61,051 bases of DNA from Pirellulales bacterium (GCA_025927475.1 JAICLL010000016.1:1-61051), one strand, 5' to 3'; shown: positions 26,174-36,112, counted from the first letter of the stretch. Translations and numbers: made by a program. Notes: generated by a model not told the origin, from the sequence alone.

Positions 26174-29100
26174 GGTTGCTCTCTTGTTTCGGGCGATGCT
26201 GTTTTGGACGACCGATCGCTTGCGCGCCGGTAGCGGAATTGCCGGCTCGACACAATCCGCACGACCAGGTCGCAGAGGCTGCCGCCGCCGTCCGGCTCGC
26301 GGTCAAGCTCGCCGGCCAATTCGTCGAGCAGTGGCCGGTCGGACGCCAACTCCGGACGGCCCAAGGCATAGCCCAGCAGCCGCGTGACAAGCACCTGATG
26401 AAATTGTGATCGGTGCGCTTTCAGATAGTCAAGCAATCCGATGACGCCCGAAATCTCCGCGCCGTCGCCGAGTACGCCGCTGGTATCGATCGGCTGATCG
26501 TCGCGGTAGCGCTCGCGCCAGCGGCCGATAGAGTCGTATTGCTCCAGGGCGAAGCCGAGCGGATCCATGCGCGAATGGCAGTTCACGCAACTGGCCTCGC
26601 GGCGATGGGCTTCCAGGCGCTGGCGCAACGTCTGGCCGTCGGGCTGAACGTCGTCGGCCGTAATCGAACCGGCGTCGGCCGGGGGCGGCGGGACCGGAGT
26701 GCCCAACACGCGCCGCAACACCCAATCGCCCCGCTTGACAGGGCTTGTCCGCAGCGGCGCCGACGTAACTGTCAAAACGGCCCCCAATCGCAACAGACCG
26801 CCGCGATGGTATTGGCCGGCTCCTGCGAGCTTCACCGACTCGCGCGATTCGACCGCCGGCAGCCCGTAGTGCCGAGCGAGCTGCGCGTCAGCGAAGGTGT
26901 AATCGGCGAACAAGATTTCGTCCACCGGGCGGTTCTCGCGCACGATGTGGGTGAAGAACGAAATCGCTTCGTCATACATGGCCTGCTTGAGCGCGTCGTT
27001 GAACTCGGGGAAGCGGCCGGCGTCGACGCCCCGATGCTGGTCAAAGCGATAGAAGCCGAACCATTGGCCGAAGAATTCTGTGGCGAAGCGGCTGGCCTTT
27101 GAATCGTGCAACAAACGCCGGACCTCCGCGGCGAGCGTTTCGGGATCTCGCAGTCGTCCGGCCGCGGCCGCCCGGCGAAGCGGTTCATCAGGGATCGAGG
27201 ACCAGAGAAAATAACTCAGCCGGCTGGCCAGTTCCCAGTCGGAGAGCGGCACAAGCGTCGGCGACGGCGGTGGAGCTTCTGTCCGGTATAGAAAGGCCGG
27301 CGCCACGAGTATCCGCGCCAGCATCAACTGCATGGCTTCAACATGTTCGACATGATTGTCCCGCAGGCGCGTATAGAAGCCGCGCAGTCGGTCCTGCTCC
27401 GCTGTGCTCAACGGGCGACGCCAGGCGCGCTCGGCCAGCTCCACAGCCTGCTCAACGTGATTCGGCTCCGCCATCGTCAACGCACGCTGGCCCGCGAGAT
27501 AATCCGTGTACAAACGTTCCGAATACGCCCGCGGCTCATCGGGCAAACTGGCAATCCAGGCAGCGTCGATGTCGGCCATGCGGCGATTCTCGGGCAAAGC
27601 GAACTTCCGCGCGACCACGCGATAGAACTCATCGTGATAATCAAAGGAGGTGAGCAGGTCGGCCCAGGCTTGGTCCAGTTGTACTCGCGTTGCGTCGTCG
27701 AGCAGATAGGCGACCAGAAACCGGTCGTCGCGATGGTATTTGAGTTTGGCGTGAAAATGGTTGCGCTCGGCCGAATTGTAGGTGCGGTCGAACGGCGCGG
27801 GGATCGGATCTCGGTCGGAAGGGGCTGGCTCGCGGTGCGAGACCTCCGGCAGCGTGCGAGCAAACTCCTCGATGCCCGGCTTCAGCCAACGGTAGGTGGG
27901 GCCATCGGGATCGGCCAGCAGCACCGAGTACGTGCCGGTCGCCGCGACCGTCTCGCCGGGATTGACTCCATCGGAGACGGTGCAGCGGACCACGTCTTCG
28001 TCGCCATGCGTCGCGTCGAGCATCACATCGACGACAAACTGACCGCTCTTGGCGCCGGCCGGCACGGGAAAAGCGAGCACGAGCTTTTCGGTTGCCCCCA
28101 GCACGAAATCGTCGGCGTCGATTTCGGCGTCCGCCGGATGATGCCCGAACTGCAACTGGTCGGCACTCTCACCCGACAAAACCGCACGCAGAGGTTGATA
28201 TGCCGTCCATTTACGGTCGCGCCGGAACCGCATCCGCGGATGGCGCCAGACCACCAGCGGTTTGGCTTGCGGTCTGGCCACGGGCAACACGGCCAGCTCC
28301 AGCGTGGCCCGGTCGGATCCCTCGGGCCAATCCAAACGAGCCTTGAACGAGCTCGCGTTCGACAGCTCCACCGCTCCGTCGCTCAGAACCGCGGCTTCTT
28401 CTTCGTCTGACGATTCGGAGGCCAACAAGTGCTGCCAATAGCGCAGCCGATCGTAAATCTCCTTGCACGCCTCGCGCACCGACACTGCGCCGGATTCGGG
28501 CACCGCGCCGGCTTCGGGTAAGTTCCGCCAGCGCTCGACAATATCGTTGGTTGGAAAGCGATGCGCAGGCGCGGTCAACAGCGAATGGATGTATTCCGCG
28601 AAGCGCGGCTCAAGCCCCTCCGCGCGAGCGAAATCGGCGAGCGTGGCCTCGGTCTGGCCCAATGGCTGACGATGTCGGAATCTCCAGGCGACATAAAACG
28701 CCTTTGAGTACAACTCCAGGCCGAACGGTTCGCCGCCTTCGCCGGCCGCGGTGCGGAAACCGTGTGAGCGATAAATCTGCTGGATGCGGCGGATGGCCGA
28801 CAGTTCTCGCCCGGTTTTGCCGCGATCGACGTCGAACTGCAGCGGACCTGCTCCGATCACCGCGTGGGCAGCCACTTTCTTGGCCGATTCGAGATAGCGC
28901 TGGAGTGTCGCATCGTCGATAAACTGAACGTCGCCCGCATTGGTGAAGCCGGCGCCGCCGACGGCGTCGTGGACAAAATCATGCTCGTCGATCAGATCGA
29001 GACCGGTCAGATCCTCGATGGAATACGCATACTCGGCGCTGGTCAGTTGCCTGACGACGATGTTTCCGGGATCGCCCGCATATCGTTCGATGTACGCATT

Positions 29101-29490
29101 CAAGTCGCCGGCGATGGCCTCGATCAACTGCTTTCGATCCGCGGCGGTTGGCTGCGGAGCGTCGGCCGGCGGCATCCGCCCATCCTTCAATCGCTCGATC
29201 ACCTTTTCCCAGGTGCGGAATTGGGTGGCGAACTCGGGCTGAGAAGTCAATTGCTCCAAGTTGAGGTGCGCCGCGGGGCTATCGGCGCCGTGACAGTCGA
29301 CGCAGAACTGGCTGACCAGCGGTCTGGCCTCGCTGAGCTCGGCGGCAGGGGCTGTGGCGAACGACAGCAGCCAAACCGCGCACCAGACCAGAACGGCGCG
29401 AGTGCTTCGGCCGCGGGCCGGCGGCAAGCTGCCGCGAGCCCACCGTCTTGCGGTAGTGAGGCAGATTCTCCAGCGAAACGGCGATGCCAT
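26170..29490 (-). CDS. DUF1592-type planctomycete cytochrome protein (DUF1587/1592/1595/1588/1585)
   Basis: The protein has about 1106 residues with an N-terminal signal ([20 protein letters not shown]). A c-type heme motif FCVDCHG follows, then the DUF1587 segment ([17 protein letters not shown]), a PA14-like or carbohydrate-binding middle, DUF1595 and DUF1592 ([20 protein letters not shown]), DUF1588 with a second CxxCH ([19 protein letters not shown]), and DUF1585 at the end. It is first in the operon with the DUF1552 protein and the TIM-barrel protein. An exported redox role in carbon-compound breakdown is likely but untested. The start is uncertain: ATG at 29490 or 29514 are both plausible, and the longest frame starts at 29559. 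Confidence 0.92.
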   Translation of the reverse strand: MASPFRWRICLTTARRWARGSLPPARGRSTRAVLVWCAVWLLSFATAPAAELSEARPLVSQFCVDCHGADSPAAHLNLEQLTSQPEFATQFRTWEKVIERLKDGRMPPADAPQPTAADRKQLIEAIAGDLNAYIERYAGDPGNIVVRQLTSAEYAYSIEDLTGLDLIDEHDFVHDAVGGAGFTNAGDVQFIDDATLQRYLESAKKVAAHAVIGAGPLQFDVDRGKTGRELSAIRRIQQIYRSHGFRTAAGEGGEPFGLELYSKAFYVAWRFRHRQPLGQTEATLADFARAEGLEPRFAEYIHSLLTAPAHRFPTNDIVERWRNLPEAGAVPESGAVSVREACKEIYDRLRYWQHLLASESSDEEEAAVLSDGAVELSNASSFKARLDWPEGSDRATLELAVLPVARPQAKPLVVWRHPRMRFRRDRKWTAYQPLRAVLSGESADQLQFGHHPADAEIDADDFVLGATEKLVLAFPVPAGAKSGQFVVDVMLDATHGDEDVVRCTVSDGVNPGETVAATGTYSVLLADPDGPTYRWLKPGIEEFARTLPEVSHREPAPSDRDPIPAPFDRTYNSAERNHFHAKLKYHRDDRFLVAYLLDDATRVQLDQAWADLLTSFDYHDEFYRVVARKFALPENRRMADIDAAWIASLPDEPRAYSERLYTDYLAGQRALTMAEPNHVEQAVELAERAWRRPLSTAEQDRLRGFYTRLRDNHVEHVEAMQLMLARILVAPAFLYRTEAPPPSPTLVPLSDWELASRLSYFLWSSIPDEPLRRAAAAGRLRDPETLAAEVRRLLHDSKASRFATEFFGQWFGFYRFDQHRGVDAGRFPEFNDALKQAMYDEAISFFTHIVRENRPVDEILFADYTFADAQLARHYGLPAVESRESVKLAGAGQYHRGGLLRLGAVLTVTSAPLRTSPVKRGDWVLRRVLGTPVPPPPADAGSITADDVQPDGQTLRQRLEAHRREASCVNCHSRMDPLGFALEQYDSIGRWRERYRDDQPIDTSGVLGDGAEISGVIGLLDYLKAHRSQFHQVLVTRLLGYALGRPELASDRPLLDELAGELDREPDGGGSLCDLVVRIVSSRQFRYRRASDRSSKTASPETREQP

Positions 29491-29857
29491 GAACGGATCT
29501 CGTGGTGTGTGCATGCCACTGCCGAGCGTTAATGTCGGGCGTTGGCGCTGAACCATCAACCGCTGTTGATCTTAATACATCTGCCGGATGAATGCAGCAC
29601 CCCACCGATTTGCCCCGGACTTGCGCGGCCAACAACCTGTCTATCTGCACTTGCGCGACGATTGCCGTTGCCCCGGGCTTCAGTTGCCCGCGATGAATTG
29701 AGGTTCTCCGCGTCTCTCGCCAGCGACGTGACGGCGAGCAGAATCATCAAGTCGATGATGGCAATCGGAAGCTGGGGCTGATCTTCGGCCTGGATGGCGT
29801 CTCTGGGCGTTGACGCCCGGCGTCGGTGGCGTAAGTTATGATAAAGGGCCACGATTC
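29491..29857. other. Region between DUF1592 operon and tRNA-Ser
   Basis: No gene is supported. TATGAT at 29837-29842 and TTGACG at 29810-29815 could contribute to the tRNA promoter, but their 21-base spacing is too wide to pair them with confidence. Confidence 0.35.
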
Positions 29858-29939
29858 GGAGGGTAAGCGAATGGCTAGCGGCCACACTGGAAATGTGGTG
29901 CCGGGAAACCGGTTGCGGGTTCGACTCCCGTGCCCTCCG
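29858..29939 (+). tRNA. tRNA-Ser (anticodon GGA)
   Basis: The acceptor stem GGAGGGT (29858-29864) pairs with GCCCTCC (29932-29938), with discriminator G. The anticodon stem CCACA/TGTGG encloses loop CTGGAAA with anticodon GGA (serine, UCC/UCU codons). A long class II variable arm (CCGGGAAACCGG) and a T arm GCGGG-TTCGACT-CCCGT follow. No CCA is encoded. The 3' 54 bases are repeated exactly at 46311, because this gene is the integration site of the 16.5-kb element to its right. Confidence 0.95.
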
Positions 29940-29941
29940 CT
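29886..29941 (+). repeat. attL: 56-bp direct repeat within tRNA-Ser
   Basis: The repeat runs from ACTGGAAATG in the anticodon loop to two bases past the tRNA 3' end. It is identical to 46311-46366. An integrase gene lies about 100 bases to its right. Confidence 0.95.
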
Positions 29942-29956
29942 AAACTGAAAACAAAG

Positions 29957-29983
29957 GCCCCGTAAAGACTTACGGGGCTTTTT
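29957..29983 (+). terminator. Intrinsic terminator after tRNA-Ser, inside the element
   Basis: GCCCCGTAA (29957-29965), a four-base loop, TTACGGGGC (29970-29978) and five T residues form a classic terminator. It lies to the right of the crossover repeat, so it belongs to the element and replaces the tRNA gene's own 3' flank. It also faces the end of the integrase gene. Confidence 0.9.
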
Positions 29984-30045
29984 CATGCGCTCGATTGTCG
30001 GTTGTTGGTTGACAGCCAAAGCCGGTTTGACAGCCAAATGACAGC

Positions 30046-31215
30046 CTAACCGGCTGCCGCTGCCTTTTTCTCGGCTGCCTTGAGCTTGTCGGCGTTCGAT
30101 TTGAACATCGTATTGAGCTTGCTTGCGGCTTCTTTTTGCATCCCTTCTAAAACGTGAGAGTACGTGTCGAGCGTCACACTGATTTGCGAATGGCCCAATC
30201 GCTCTTGAACCACCTTGGGATGGACGCCCTGCTCAAGTAGCAGCGTGGCCGCGGTGTGCCGCAAGTCGTGAAACCGAATCGCGGGTAGCCCGGCGCGCTT
30301 CAACAGGGGCTTGTACTGCTGCGCGTGGAAGTGGCTTCGCCGCAGAAAGCCACCGGCGCGGTTGCAGAACACGGAACCAACAAGGTTCCCCTCGGCGAGC
30401 ATTCGCTTACGATGGTCGCAAAGAGCGTCAACCGCCATGGCAGGCAATTCGACCCGGCGCCGGCTTTTCTTGGTCTTCGGTTCGGCCAGCGTGAGCTTGC
30501 CGTGAATTTCAGAGAGCGTGCGGCGCACTGTGACCGTGCCGACGTCGAGGTCAATGTCCGCCCATTGCAGCCCGAACAACTCGCCAAGGCGAAGCCCGGA
30601 AGCGATGGCCACCACGTAGAGCGCTTCGAGCCGATCCCCGATGGCTGCCTTGAACAGCCTGGCTACTTGGTCCCCGTTGAGCGGCTGAATATCTTGTTTC
30701 TCGATTCGCGGGGCTTCAACGGCGTCGGCCACGTTGCGGGGCACCATGCCCCACTTCATCGCCAACTTGAGCGACCGATGCAGAACAGCATGCGCCAGTC
30801 GGCGAACGTGAGCAGAGGCGCCGTCACGCTCCATGCTGCCATAAAGCCCTTGCACGTGCGCGGGAGTCAGCCGGTCGAGGCGAATGCCGCCGATCTTGGG
30901 GGACACGTGGTTATCAATGGCGCTCTTGTAGTTCGCATAGGTTCCGGCACGAATCGTCGGGCGGGCGGAATCTTCCAGCCATTGCCCAAGGAAATCCGCC
31001 AGCGTGAGCTTGCCAGAATCGGCCAGCATCCCGTTGAGCTTGGCCGATTGCAGCCGCAAGAGCTTTTCTTGCGCTTCTGCCTTGGTGGCGCCGTAGACGG
31101 TTTTGCGGATGCGATTCCCGTTCGCGTTGATGCCAACGGTCACGCTGGCGGACCAGCGACCATCACCACGTTGAAAAACAGAACCCTCGTTGCGGCCACG
31201 TCGTTTGCGGGACAT
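30046..31215 (-). CDS. int: Tyrosine integrase of the tRNA-Ser element
   Basis: The 389-residue protein has an N-terminal arm-binding domain (GRNEGSVFQRGDGRWSASV), a SAM-like core-binding domain (about 70-165) and a catalytic domain. Catalytic residues are Arg209 (ASGLRLGELFGL), Lys247 or a neighbour (EPKTKKSRR), His316 and Arg319 (FHDLRHTAA), His342 (LGHSQ) and Tyr352 (TYSHV). It would integrate the element at the 56-bp site in tRNA-Ser and excise it with a directionality factor such as the gene at 32275. ATG at 31215 overlaps the stop of the upstream regulator by one base (TAATG), so the two are co-translated. The gene points to attL, about 100 bases away. Confidence 0.95.
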   Translation of the reverse strand: MSRKRRGRNEGSVFQRGDGRWSASVTVGINANGNRIRKTVYGATKAEAQEKLLRLQSAKLNGMLADSGKLTLADFLGQWLEDSARPTIRAGTYANYKSAIDNHVSPKIGGIRLDRLTPAHVQGLYGSMERDGASAHVRRLAHAVLHRSLKLAMKWGMVPRNVADAVEAPRIEKQDIQPLNGDQVARLFKAAIGDRLEALYVVAIASGLRLGELFGLQWADIDLDVGTVTVRRTLSEIHGKLTLAEPKTKKSRRRVELPAMAVDALCDHRKRMLAEGNLVGSVFCNRAGGFLRRSHFHAQQYKPLLKRAGLPAIRFHDLRHTAATLLLEQGVHPKVVQERLGHSQISVTLDTYSHVLEGMQKEAASKLNTMFKSNADKLKAAEKKAAAAG

Positions 31216-32150
31216 TATTTTTTCTCCTTGGGTTTGAGCCAGCCCCGAATGGTTTTCATGTCTGAATCGAGCGCCGAACAAATGTCTTTGATGGACTTGC
31301 CGCGGCGGTGCATTTCAATGGCCTTCTTCTTCCGATCGCGGTAGGCTTTCATGCGGCAAGCGTTGTCGCAAAACCGCCGGTCAACGCGATTGTCGTCGAG
31401 CTCAAATGCCCTTCCGCAAACCTCGCATGAAAGAAATTGCTTTTCGTTGGCGACGGCGACGGCAAATTGAATCCACAGCACGTCGATCAGGTTCGGAACG
31501 ACGATCTTGAATGCCATCGTTCGCGCGGGGTCGGGCCAAACGTCAAGCGTCGCGTTCGGCGTTGCCACCGGCTGGCCGGGCAACTGTCGATACATGTGCA
31601 GCCGGAAGAGAGACACAAGCAGAGATTGGGCCGGCGCGAGCAAGTCGCCATGATTGAACTGCTGAGCGTCAGATGCCGGCAGTGTTAGCCATTTCGTCTT
31701 TTGCGACCATGGCGGCGCCTGCCAATGGAGCGTGTTTTTTTCCCATCGAACATACTGATTGATTGCCGCGCTTCGACGGCTCCGCTTGTACGCTTCGATT
31801 GCTTCCCACAGCGAGAATGCAAAGGCCCACCGCGCCATTGCATCGCGCCAGTCTGACAAATTGGTTGTGTCATCCGACCGCAGAACGCCGTACCGATTGG
31901 CAAAAGCCAGAATGGCCGCTTCCGTCGGTTCGAGCTTCGCGAAATCCCGCCATAACGCCTTTTCCTGAGTGAACGGGTCATAGACGCGATGGTCCCCACC
32001 TACCTGGCCGAGCACTTGCCCGGCCAGAACTAAACCATCGGCGCCTGTGCCGCCGCGCTTCACCTCGCGTGCGTACGCCTCAAAGTTGTGTTCCCAGCGG
32101 TAGCCCGATTTTGAAACGGGAACGGCTGCGATGAAGTCGGTTAGTTGCAT
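31215..32150 (-). CDS. Zinc-finger/HTH regulator co-transcribed with the integrase
   Basis: The 311-residue protein has a mostly helical N-terminal 220 residues that I do not recognise. Next is a zinc finger of the CGNR type (CEVCGRAFELDD, then RRFCDNACRMKAYRDRKK), and then a resolvase-like helix-turn-helix (IEMHRRGKSIKDICSALD). CGNR/FCS-type fingers bind nucleic acid, so a transcriptional regulator of the element is likely, in the place held by Stl-like repressors in islands. The start is set at ATG 32150: the minus-strand promoter -10 lies at 32185-32190, so the longer frame from 32213 would begin upstream of the transcript. Confidence 0.65.
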   Translation of the reverse strand: MQLTDFIAAVPVSKSGYRWEHNFEAYAREVKRGGTGADGLVLAGQVLGQVGGDHRVYDPFTQEKALWRDFAKLEPTEAAILAFANRYGVLRSDDTTNLSDWRDAMARWAFAFSLWEAIEAYKRSRRSAAINQYVRWEKNTLHWQAPPWSQKTKWLTLPASDAQQFNHGDLLAPAQSLLVSLFRLHMYRQLPGQPVATPNATLDVWPDPARTMAFKIVVPNLIDVLWIQFAVAVANEKQFLSCEVCGRAFELDDNRVDRRFCDNACRMKAYRDRKKKAIEMHRRGKSIKDICSALDSDMKTIRGWLKPKEKK

Positions 32151-32171
32151 GGCGTCGAATAGGGTTACGAA

Positions 32172-32244
32172 TGTCGTTACAGGTAATATGACAAAATCCG
32201 TATTGTCTGTCAATGACCATCCGTTATAAATAGACTGTCGTTAC
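32172..32244. promoter_or_regulatory. Divergent promoter pair with TGTCGTTAC direct repeats
   Basis: Leftward promoter: TTGACA (complement of 32208-32213), a 17-base spacer, CATATT (complement of 32185-32190). Rightward promoter: TTGTCT (32203-32208), a 16-base spacer, TATAAA (32225-32230). The two -35 boxes overlap. The nonamer TGTCGTTAC occurs at 32172-32180 and 32236-32244, each just downstream of one -10 box near the expected start of transcription. A factor bound at both sites would block both promoters. This looks like the on/off switch of the element. Confidence 0.65.
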
Positions 32245-32274
32245 CCGCAACGCAAAACAAAAGGAAAGTGAGCC

Positions 32275-32490
32275 ATGTCAACTGTGACCGCGCCGGCCGC
32301 GACCGGCCTGAACGGCGATGGACTCTTAACGGTCAATGAGGCCGCCGGCTATCTCGCTCTAAGCCGATCGAAGGTCTACGAGATGATGAACGACGGCGAG
32401 CTTCTTTGGGTGAAGCTGGGCGGCAACCGGCGCATCCGCGCCTCAGATGTGCGAGCGCTGATCGAGCGTAGCCTCGTTGGAGCGAAGTAA
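32275..32490 (+). CDS. AlpA/excisionase-like helix-turn-helix protein
   Basis: The 71-residue protein has the HTH_17/MerR-like winged fold used by excisionases and AlpA regulators: LLTVNEAAGYLALSRSKVYE, then MMNDGELLWVKLGGNRRIRA and SDVRALIERSL. A ribosome-binding site AAGGAAAG lies about eight bases upstream. It is the first gene rightward from the divergent promoter. In islands and satellites AlpA-like proteins promote excision and activate replication genes, and that role is inferred here. Confidence 0.85.
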   Translation: MSTVTAPAATGLNGDGLLTVNEAAGYLALSRSKVYEMMNDGELLWVKLGGNRRIRASDVRALIERSLVGAK

Positions 32491-32582
32491 TCCCACCCCA
32501 TCACAAGCCCGGCGGCCGCGCATGAGAATGCCCGGCGCGGTTAACGGCCAAGTGAACCGGCCGGGCGAGAACGGAATCGACA

Positions 32583-33107
32583 ATGCAACATACGAAAATC
32601 CAAAACTCCGAGCAAGCCGGGCAAATCGCCAACGAAACTTGGGCATACTCTCGCGACGGGTGGGAAAAACTCGAAACCGATCCCACCGCCGAATTTGAGC
32701 AAGGCGGTCCTAGTGACTGGCATTCGACCCTGAAGCGAGCTGGCTTTGCCGTACGCTGCGACCGCGAAGCTTACGTCGATGCAATCGCAATCCACGAAGC
32801 GGAACGCCCAACGTCGATGACAGGGCAATTTCGCTTCGTCGTTGACATCTCGCTCGACACCGATTCTTTCCAGGCGGTCTATGTTCGCGACCTGCCCGCC
32901 CTCGTCGCCTTGATGCCGAGCATCATGGCCGCCAAGGCGGCAATTCGGTTTGATTCATTTTCCGAAAAGCTGGAAGAAATTGCCGAGAAGCTGTTTCGAG
33001 CGACACATGGGCACTCGCATTGGACCGCGTGCCGGCAATGCGACCCGCTCGCAGCAAGACAGCAAGAAGAAGCCTACGCCAAGCACCAAGCGTCAAGGGG
33101 CAGGTAA
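32583..33107 (+). CDS. Hypothetical protein of the element
   Basis: I do not recognise this 174-residue protein. It is acidic and soluble, with FVVDISLDTDSFQAVYVRDL in the middle and a Cys/His cluster near the C-terminus (THGHSHWTACRQCDPLAARQ) that could bind a metal. Its stop overlaps the start of the primase-helicase gene (TAATG), so the two are translationally coupled. A role in replication control is possible. Confidence 0.75.
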   Translation: MQHTKIQNSEQAGQIANETWAYSRDGWEKLETDPTAEFEQGGPSDWHSTLKRAGFAVRCDREAYVDAIAIHEAERPTSMTGQFRFVVDISLDTDSFQAVYVRDLPALVALMPSIMAAKAAIRFDSFSEKLEEIAEKLFRATHGHSHWTACRQCDPLAARQQEEAYAKHQASRGR

Positions 33108-35797
33108 TGCTAGCGACCGCATCGCCGACGCCTGATGCCGCCCCCCCGCCCGTGTGGAAGGAGGTCTACAACTTTCTTTCGCTCCTTTTAGGCGAGGGCC
33201 AGATTCTGGCGCTTCGCCCCATCGAAACGTGGACCGACGGGGACAAGAAGAAAAGCAGCGTGGTCTACAAATCAATCCAATTCGTCACCTGCCACGCTCT
33301 TTTCATTAGGGACGCTGTTGATCGCCAGCTTGCAGTTGGGGAAGCGAAACGGGCGAACATTTTTTTCGGGGTCTGCCCGCGGTTCGGCGCGGACGGCCGT
33401 TTCGATAAGGCCTGGCAGATTCGCCGCGTGTCGGCGCTCTGGGCCGATCTAGATCATTGTTCGCCAGAGCGGGCAATCGAAAACTGCAACAAGGCCGGCT
33501 TGCCCCGGCCGTCGATCATCGTCAATTCGGGCAACGGCGTGCATCTTTATTGGTTGCTCGATAGCCCGTACCTGATTGATGACGTTGGCAACCCCGCCGG
33601 GGTTAATGCTGAATGGATCGACCAGGGCAACGGCAAACCGAAGAAAAAGCGCGAATGGATTGCCAACGCCGAGACCGGCGAGCGGCTGTATCTGGATGTT
33701 CGTGCCAACGTGCCGCCGCTGAGCGCCAAGGCCCAGCACGTTCAAGATGTGTTACAGGGCATCGCCGCGGAGATCGGCGGCGATTCGACGCATGATCTGG
33801 CCCGATTGCTTCGCCTGCCTGGTACGCTGAACCGCAAAGATGAACGCAACGGCAAGAGGCCCGTTCCGTGCGAGATTGTCGAGCTCGACGCGACACGCCG
33901 TTACCCGATCGGCGACTTTGAACGCTTTGCGAATCAATCCCCCGCCAAGGCACATCGCGAGAAGGTGGCGGCGGTGTTGTTGCCCGCGCCGCGAAAGCTG
34001 ACGCCGAGCAAGCGCGACAAGCTGTCGGACCTGGTGAATACGTCGGCCATGGCGACGATCGGCGAACGATCCGAACGGGATTTTGACCTTTGCTGCTTTG
34101 CGATCAAAAAAGGCATCCCCCAGGCCGACGTTTGGGCGACGGTGAAAGGTGTGGGCAAATTCGCCGAAGCGGGCGAGCCGTATTTCCTGCGCACATGGAC
34201 CGCTGCGGAACAAGAGGCTCGCGAACAGATTTGGAAAAAGGTAGAGCGAAAACATGGTTTCAAACAACGTGGCGCGAACGGCCATGCCAGCTCGAATAAC
34301 CACGGCAGTGGACGCGGAGCGGACCAGGCCGCTGGCGACACTAACACCTCGGCGGCGCTGGGCGAGGATAACCAGACTGACGACGGAGCGGCGAACCTTA
34401 GTAACTTCATCGTCGAATTTGACGAGGAGGGGAAGCCCCAAAAACTGCCGCGGCCCCTCGGCGAAATCATCGCTGATTGGCGCTCAGCAACCGGCGATTG
34501 GCCCCGGCGGGTCGATGCCGCCTTGTTCGTGCAAGACGCGTCCGGCGGTGTGAATTGGCTTGGTAACGCGGCTGCGTTGTTCGGCTGGGCGAGTGCCAGC
34601 GAAGGTGTTATCGAATGGGGCAAGGGAACGGGCTTTACGACCAAGGAGGAGTTCTTTGCCGAGTCGACGCGCACAGCCACGCCTTACGAGGCTATCGAAA
34701 CGCTGCCGCACTTTCCCGCATTCGTCAAACATTTTTACACGTCCGCCTCGCCATCGCCGGGAAGCGGCGACACGCTCCGCGCTCTGCTGGATCGGTTTGC
34801 CTACTCCACACCGATCGACCGCGACTTGCACCTCGCTGGCATTGCTACGGTTTTCTGGGGCGGGGCTGGCGGCTGCCGCCCTGCATTTGTGGTCACCAGC
34901 GATTCAGGCCGCGGCGCCGGCAAAACTAAGCTGGTGGAAATGACCGCGCACGTGGCGGGCGGCTCGCTTGAGTTTTCAGCGAAAGACGACATTGCCGAAA
35001 TTAAATCGCGGCTGCTAAGCACTGAGGGAATGTCACGGCGGATCGCCTCTCTCGACAACATCAAAAGCCTGCGGTTTTCGTGGGCGGAGTTTGAAGGGCT
35101 TATAACGGCGGCTTACATCAGCGGCAAACGCATGTACGTTGGCGAAGGCCGGCGGCCCAATCTGGTTACCTGGTTCCTGACGCTCAACGGCGCCAGCCTC
35201 TCCACAGACGTGGCACAACGCTGCGTCATTATCAAGCTTGATCGGCCCGACAGGTCGGGCGGGTGGGAAGAAGATACGCGGCGGTTCATCGTCGAAAACC
35301 GCGATGCCTTACTCTCCGACGTGGCCGCATTCTTCGCCTCTCCAGCGTACCCGCCGAGAACATTTTCGCGGTGGGCGAGTTGGGAAAAAGACGTGTTATC
35401 CCGTCTGCCCGACCCCGCCGAGGCCCAGCGGGTGATTTTGGAGCGGCAGGCCGAGGCGGACACCGAGAAGGACGACCATGAACACGTTGAGGATTACTTT
35501 GCCGAACGGCTCAAAGAACTCGGCTATGACGTCGCCTGCGGTCGCATTTTTATTCCCTCGGAGATCTGCTGCAGGTGGTTCAACTGGGCGACGAACGAAT
35601 CGCACCGAACAGCGGCGGTTACCAATATCCTTAAGCAGGCGGCCACAGAGGGAGTACTCAAACGAATAAAAACCTGCGGACGGCACTACGGGCGAGGGTT
35701 CATTTTCGTCGGCGTGAACGCCACCCCGGGGGCCAACACGTGGACTAACGTTCCAGAGAAAATAGCTGAGTTGATGAAAAAAAGGCGGGACGCTTAA
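33107..35797 (+). CDS. Primase-helicase replication protein
   Basis: The 896-residue protein has an N-terminal archaeo-eukaryotic-type primase domain with the metal motif ALWADLDHC (Asp114, Asp116), SGNGVHLYWLL (His146) and a following RLLRLPGTLNRKDERNGKRP segment. A charged linker (about 375-440) follows, then a C-terminal P-loop ATPase domain with Walker A SGRGAGKTK (Lys606), Walker B-like IASLDNIKSL and an Arg-finger region DVAQRCVIIKLDRP. This pairing of primase and helicase is used by plasmids, phages and islands to start their own replication. ATG at 33107 overlaps the upstream stop and follows GGGGCAGG. A candidate iteron origin lies just downstream. Confidence 0.88.
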   Translation: MLATASPTPDAAPPPVWKEVYNFLSLLLGEGQILALRPIETWTDGDKKKSSVVYKSIQFVTCHALFIRDAVDRQLAVGEAKRANIFFGVCPRFGADGRFDKAWQIRRVSALWADLDHCSPERAIENCNKAGLPRPSIIVNSGNGVHLYWLLDSPYLIDDVGNPAGVNAEWIDQGNGKPKKKREWIANAETGERLYLDVRANVPPLSAKAQHVQDVLQGIAAEIGGDSTHDLARLLRLPGTLNRKDERNGKRPVPCEIVELDATRRYPIGDFERFANQSPAKAHREKVAAVLLPAPRKLTPSKRDKLSDLVNTSAMATIGERSERDFDLCCFAIKKGIPQADVWATVKGVGKFAEAGEPYFLRTWTAAEQEAREQIWKKVERKHGFKQRGANGHASSNNHGSGRGADQAAGDTNTSAALGEDNQTDDGAANLSNFIVEFDEEGKPQKLPRPLGEIIADWRSATGDWPRRVDAALFVQDASGGVNWLGNAAALFGWASASEGVIEWGKGTGFTTKEEFFAESTRTATPYEAIETLPHFPAFVKHFYTSASPSPGSGDTLRALLDRFAYSTPIDRDLHLAGIATVFWGGAGGCRPAFVVTSDSGRGAGKTKLVEMTAHVAGGSLEFSAKDDIAEIKSRLLSTEGMSRRIASLDNIKSLRFSWAEFEGLITAAYISGKRMYVGEGRRPNLVTWFLTLNGASLSTDVAQRCVIIKLDRPDRSGGWEEDTRRFIVENRDALLSDVAAFFASPAYPPRTFSRWASWEKDVLSRLPDPAEAQRVILERQAEADTEKDDHEHVEDYFAERLKELGYDVACGRIFIPSEICCRWFNWATNESHRTAAVTNILKQAATEGVLKRIKTCGRHYGRGFIFVGVNATPGANTWTNVPEKIAELMKKRRDA

Positions 35798-35950
35798 GGA
35801 CGCGCCGGGACGGGCGGGACGCCTTTTCCCTATTGTTCTAGCCTCTGTCTGGAAAAGCTTCAAAAACACAAGAAAGAGAAAAAGAAGGTGTAGGGGTAAA
35901 CAATAGGCGCAGGGCGTCCCGCCCGTCCCGCACTGTCCCGTGCGTCCCGC
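35785..35950. other. Candidate replication origin (iterons and inverted repeat around an A-rich core)
   Basis: GGGACG occurs three times in direct orientation on the left (35787, 35807, 35816), and CGTCCC three times on the right (35915, 35924, 35943) with one TGTCCC between. The inner units form an exact 18-bp inverted repeat (35806-35823 and 35913-35930), with a further 7-bp inverted pair TATTGTT/AACAATA (35831-35837 and 35899-35905). The 60 bases between are A-rich (AAAGAGAAAAAGAAGG), which is unusual in this GC-rich DNA and suits melting. It lies directly after the primase-helicase gene, where islands and plasmids often keep their origin. A large bidirectional terminator or operator is the alternative. 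The rest of the gap to 36112 shows no gene. Confidence 0.6.
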
Positions 35951-36112
35951 GTGATGGATTACGTTCCAGCCCCCCGCATGGCCGCGAACCGGCCGGGAGA
36001 TTCAACCGACCGGCTGGCCAGCATCGCCACCGGCGTCGAACGGCGACGGCCAGTCGAGAAACCACAATCCCAATTAGGTGCCCAGCTTTGGCGCATTGCA
36101 GCGTAACGAGTT

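Noticed and set aside
36102..36110. Third copy of the switch operator before TerS
   Set aside because: GTAACGAGT matches the inverted nonamer at only seven of nine positions, so it is noted but not called.
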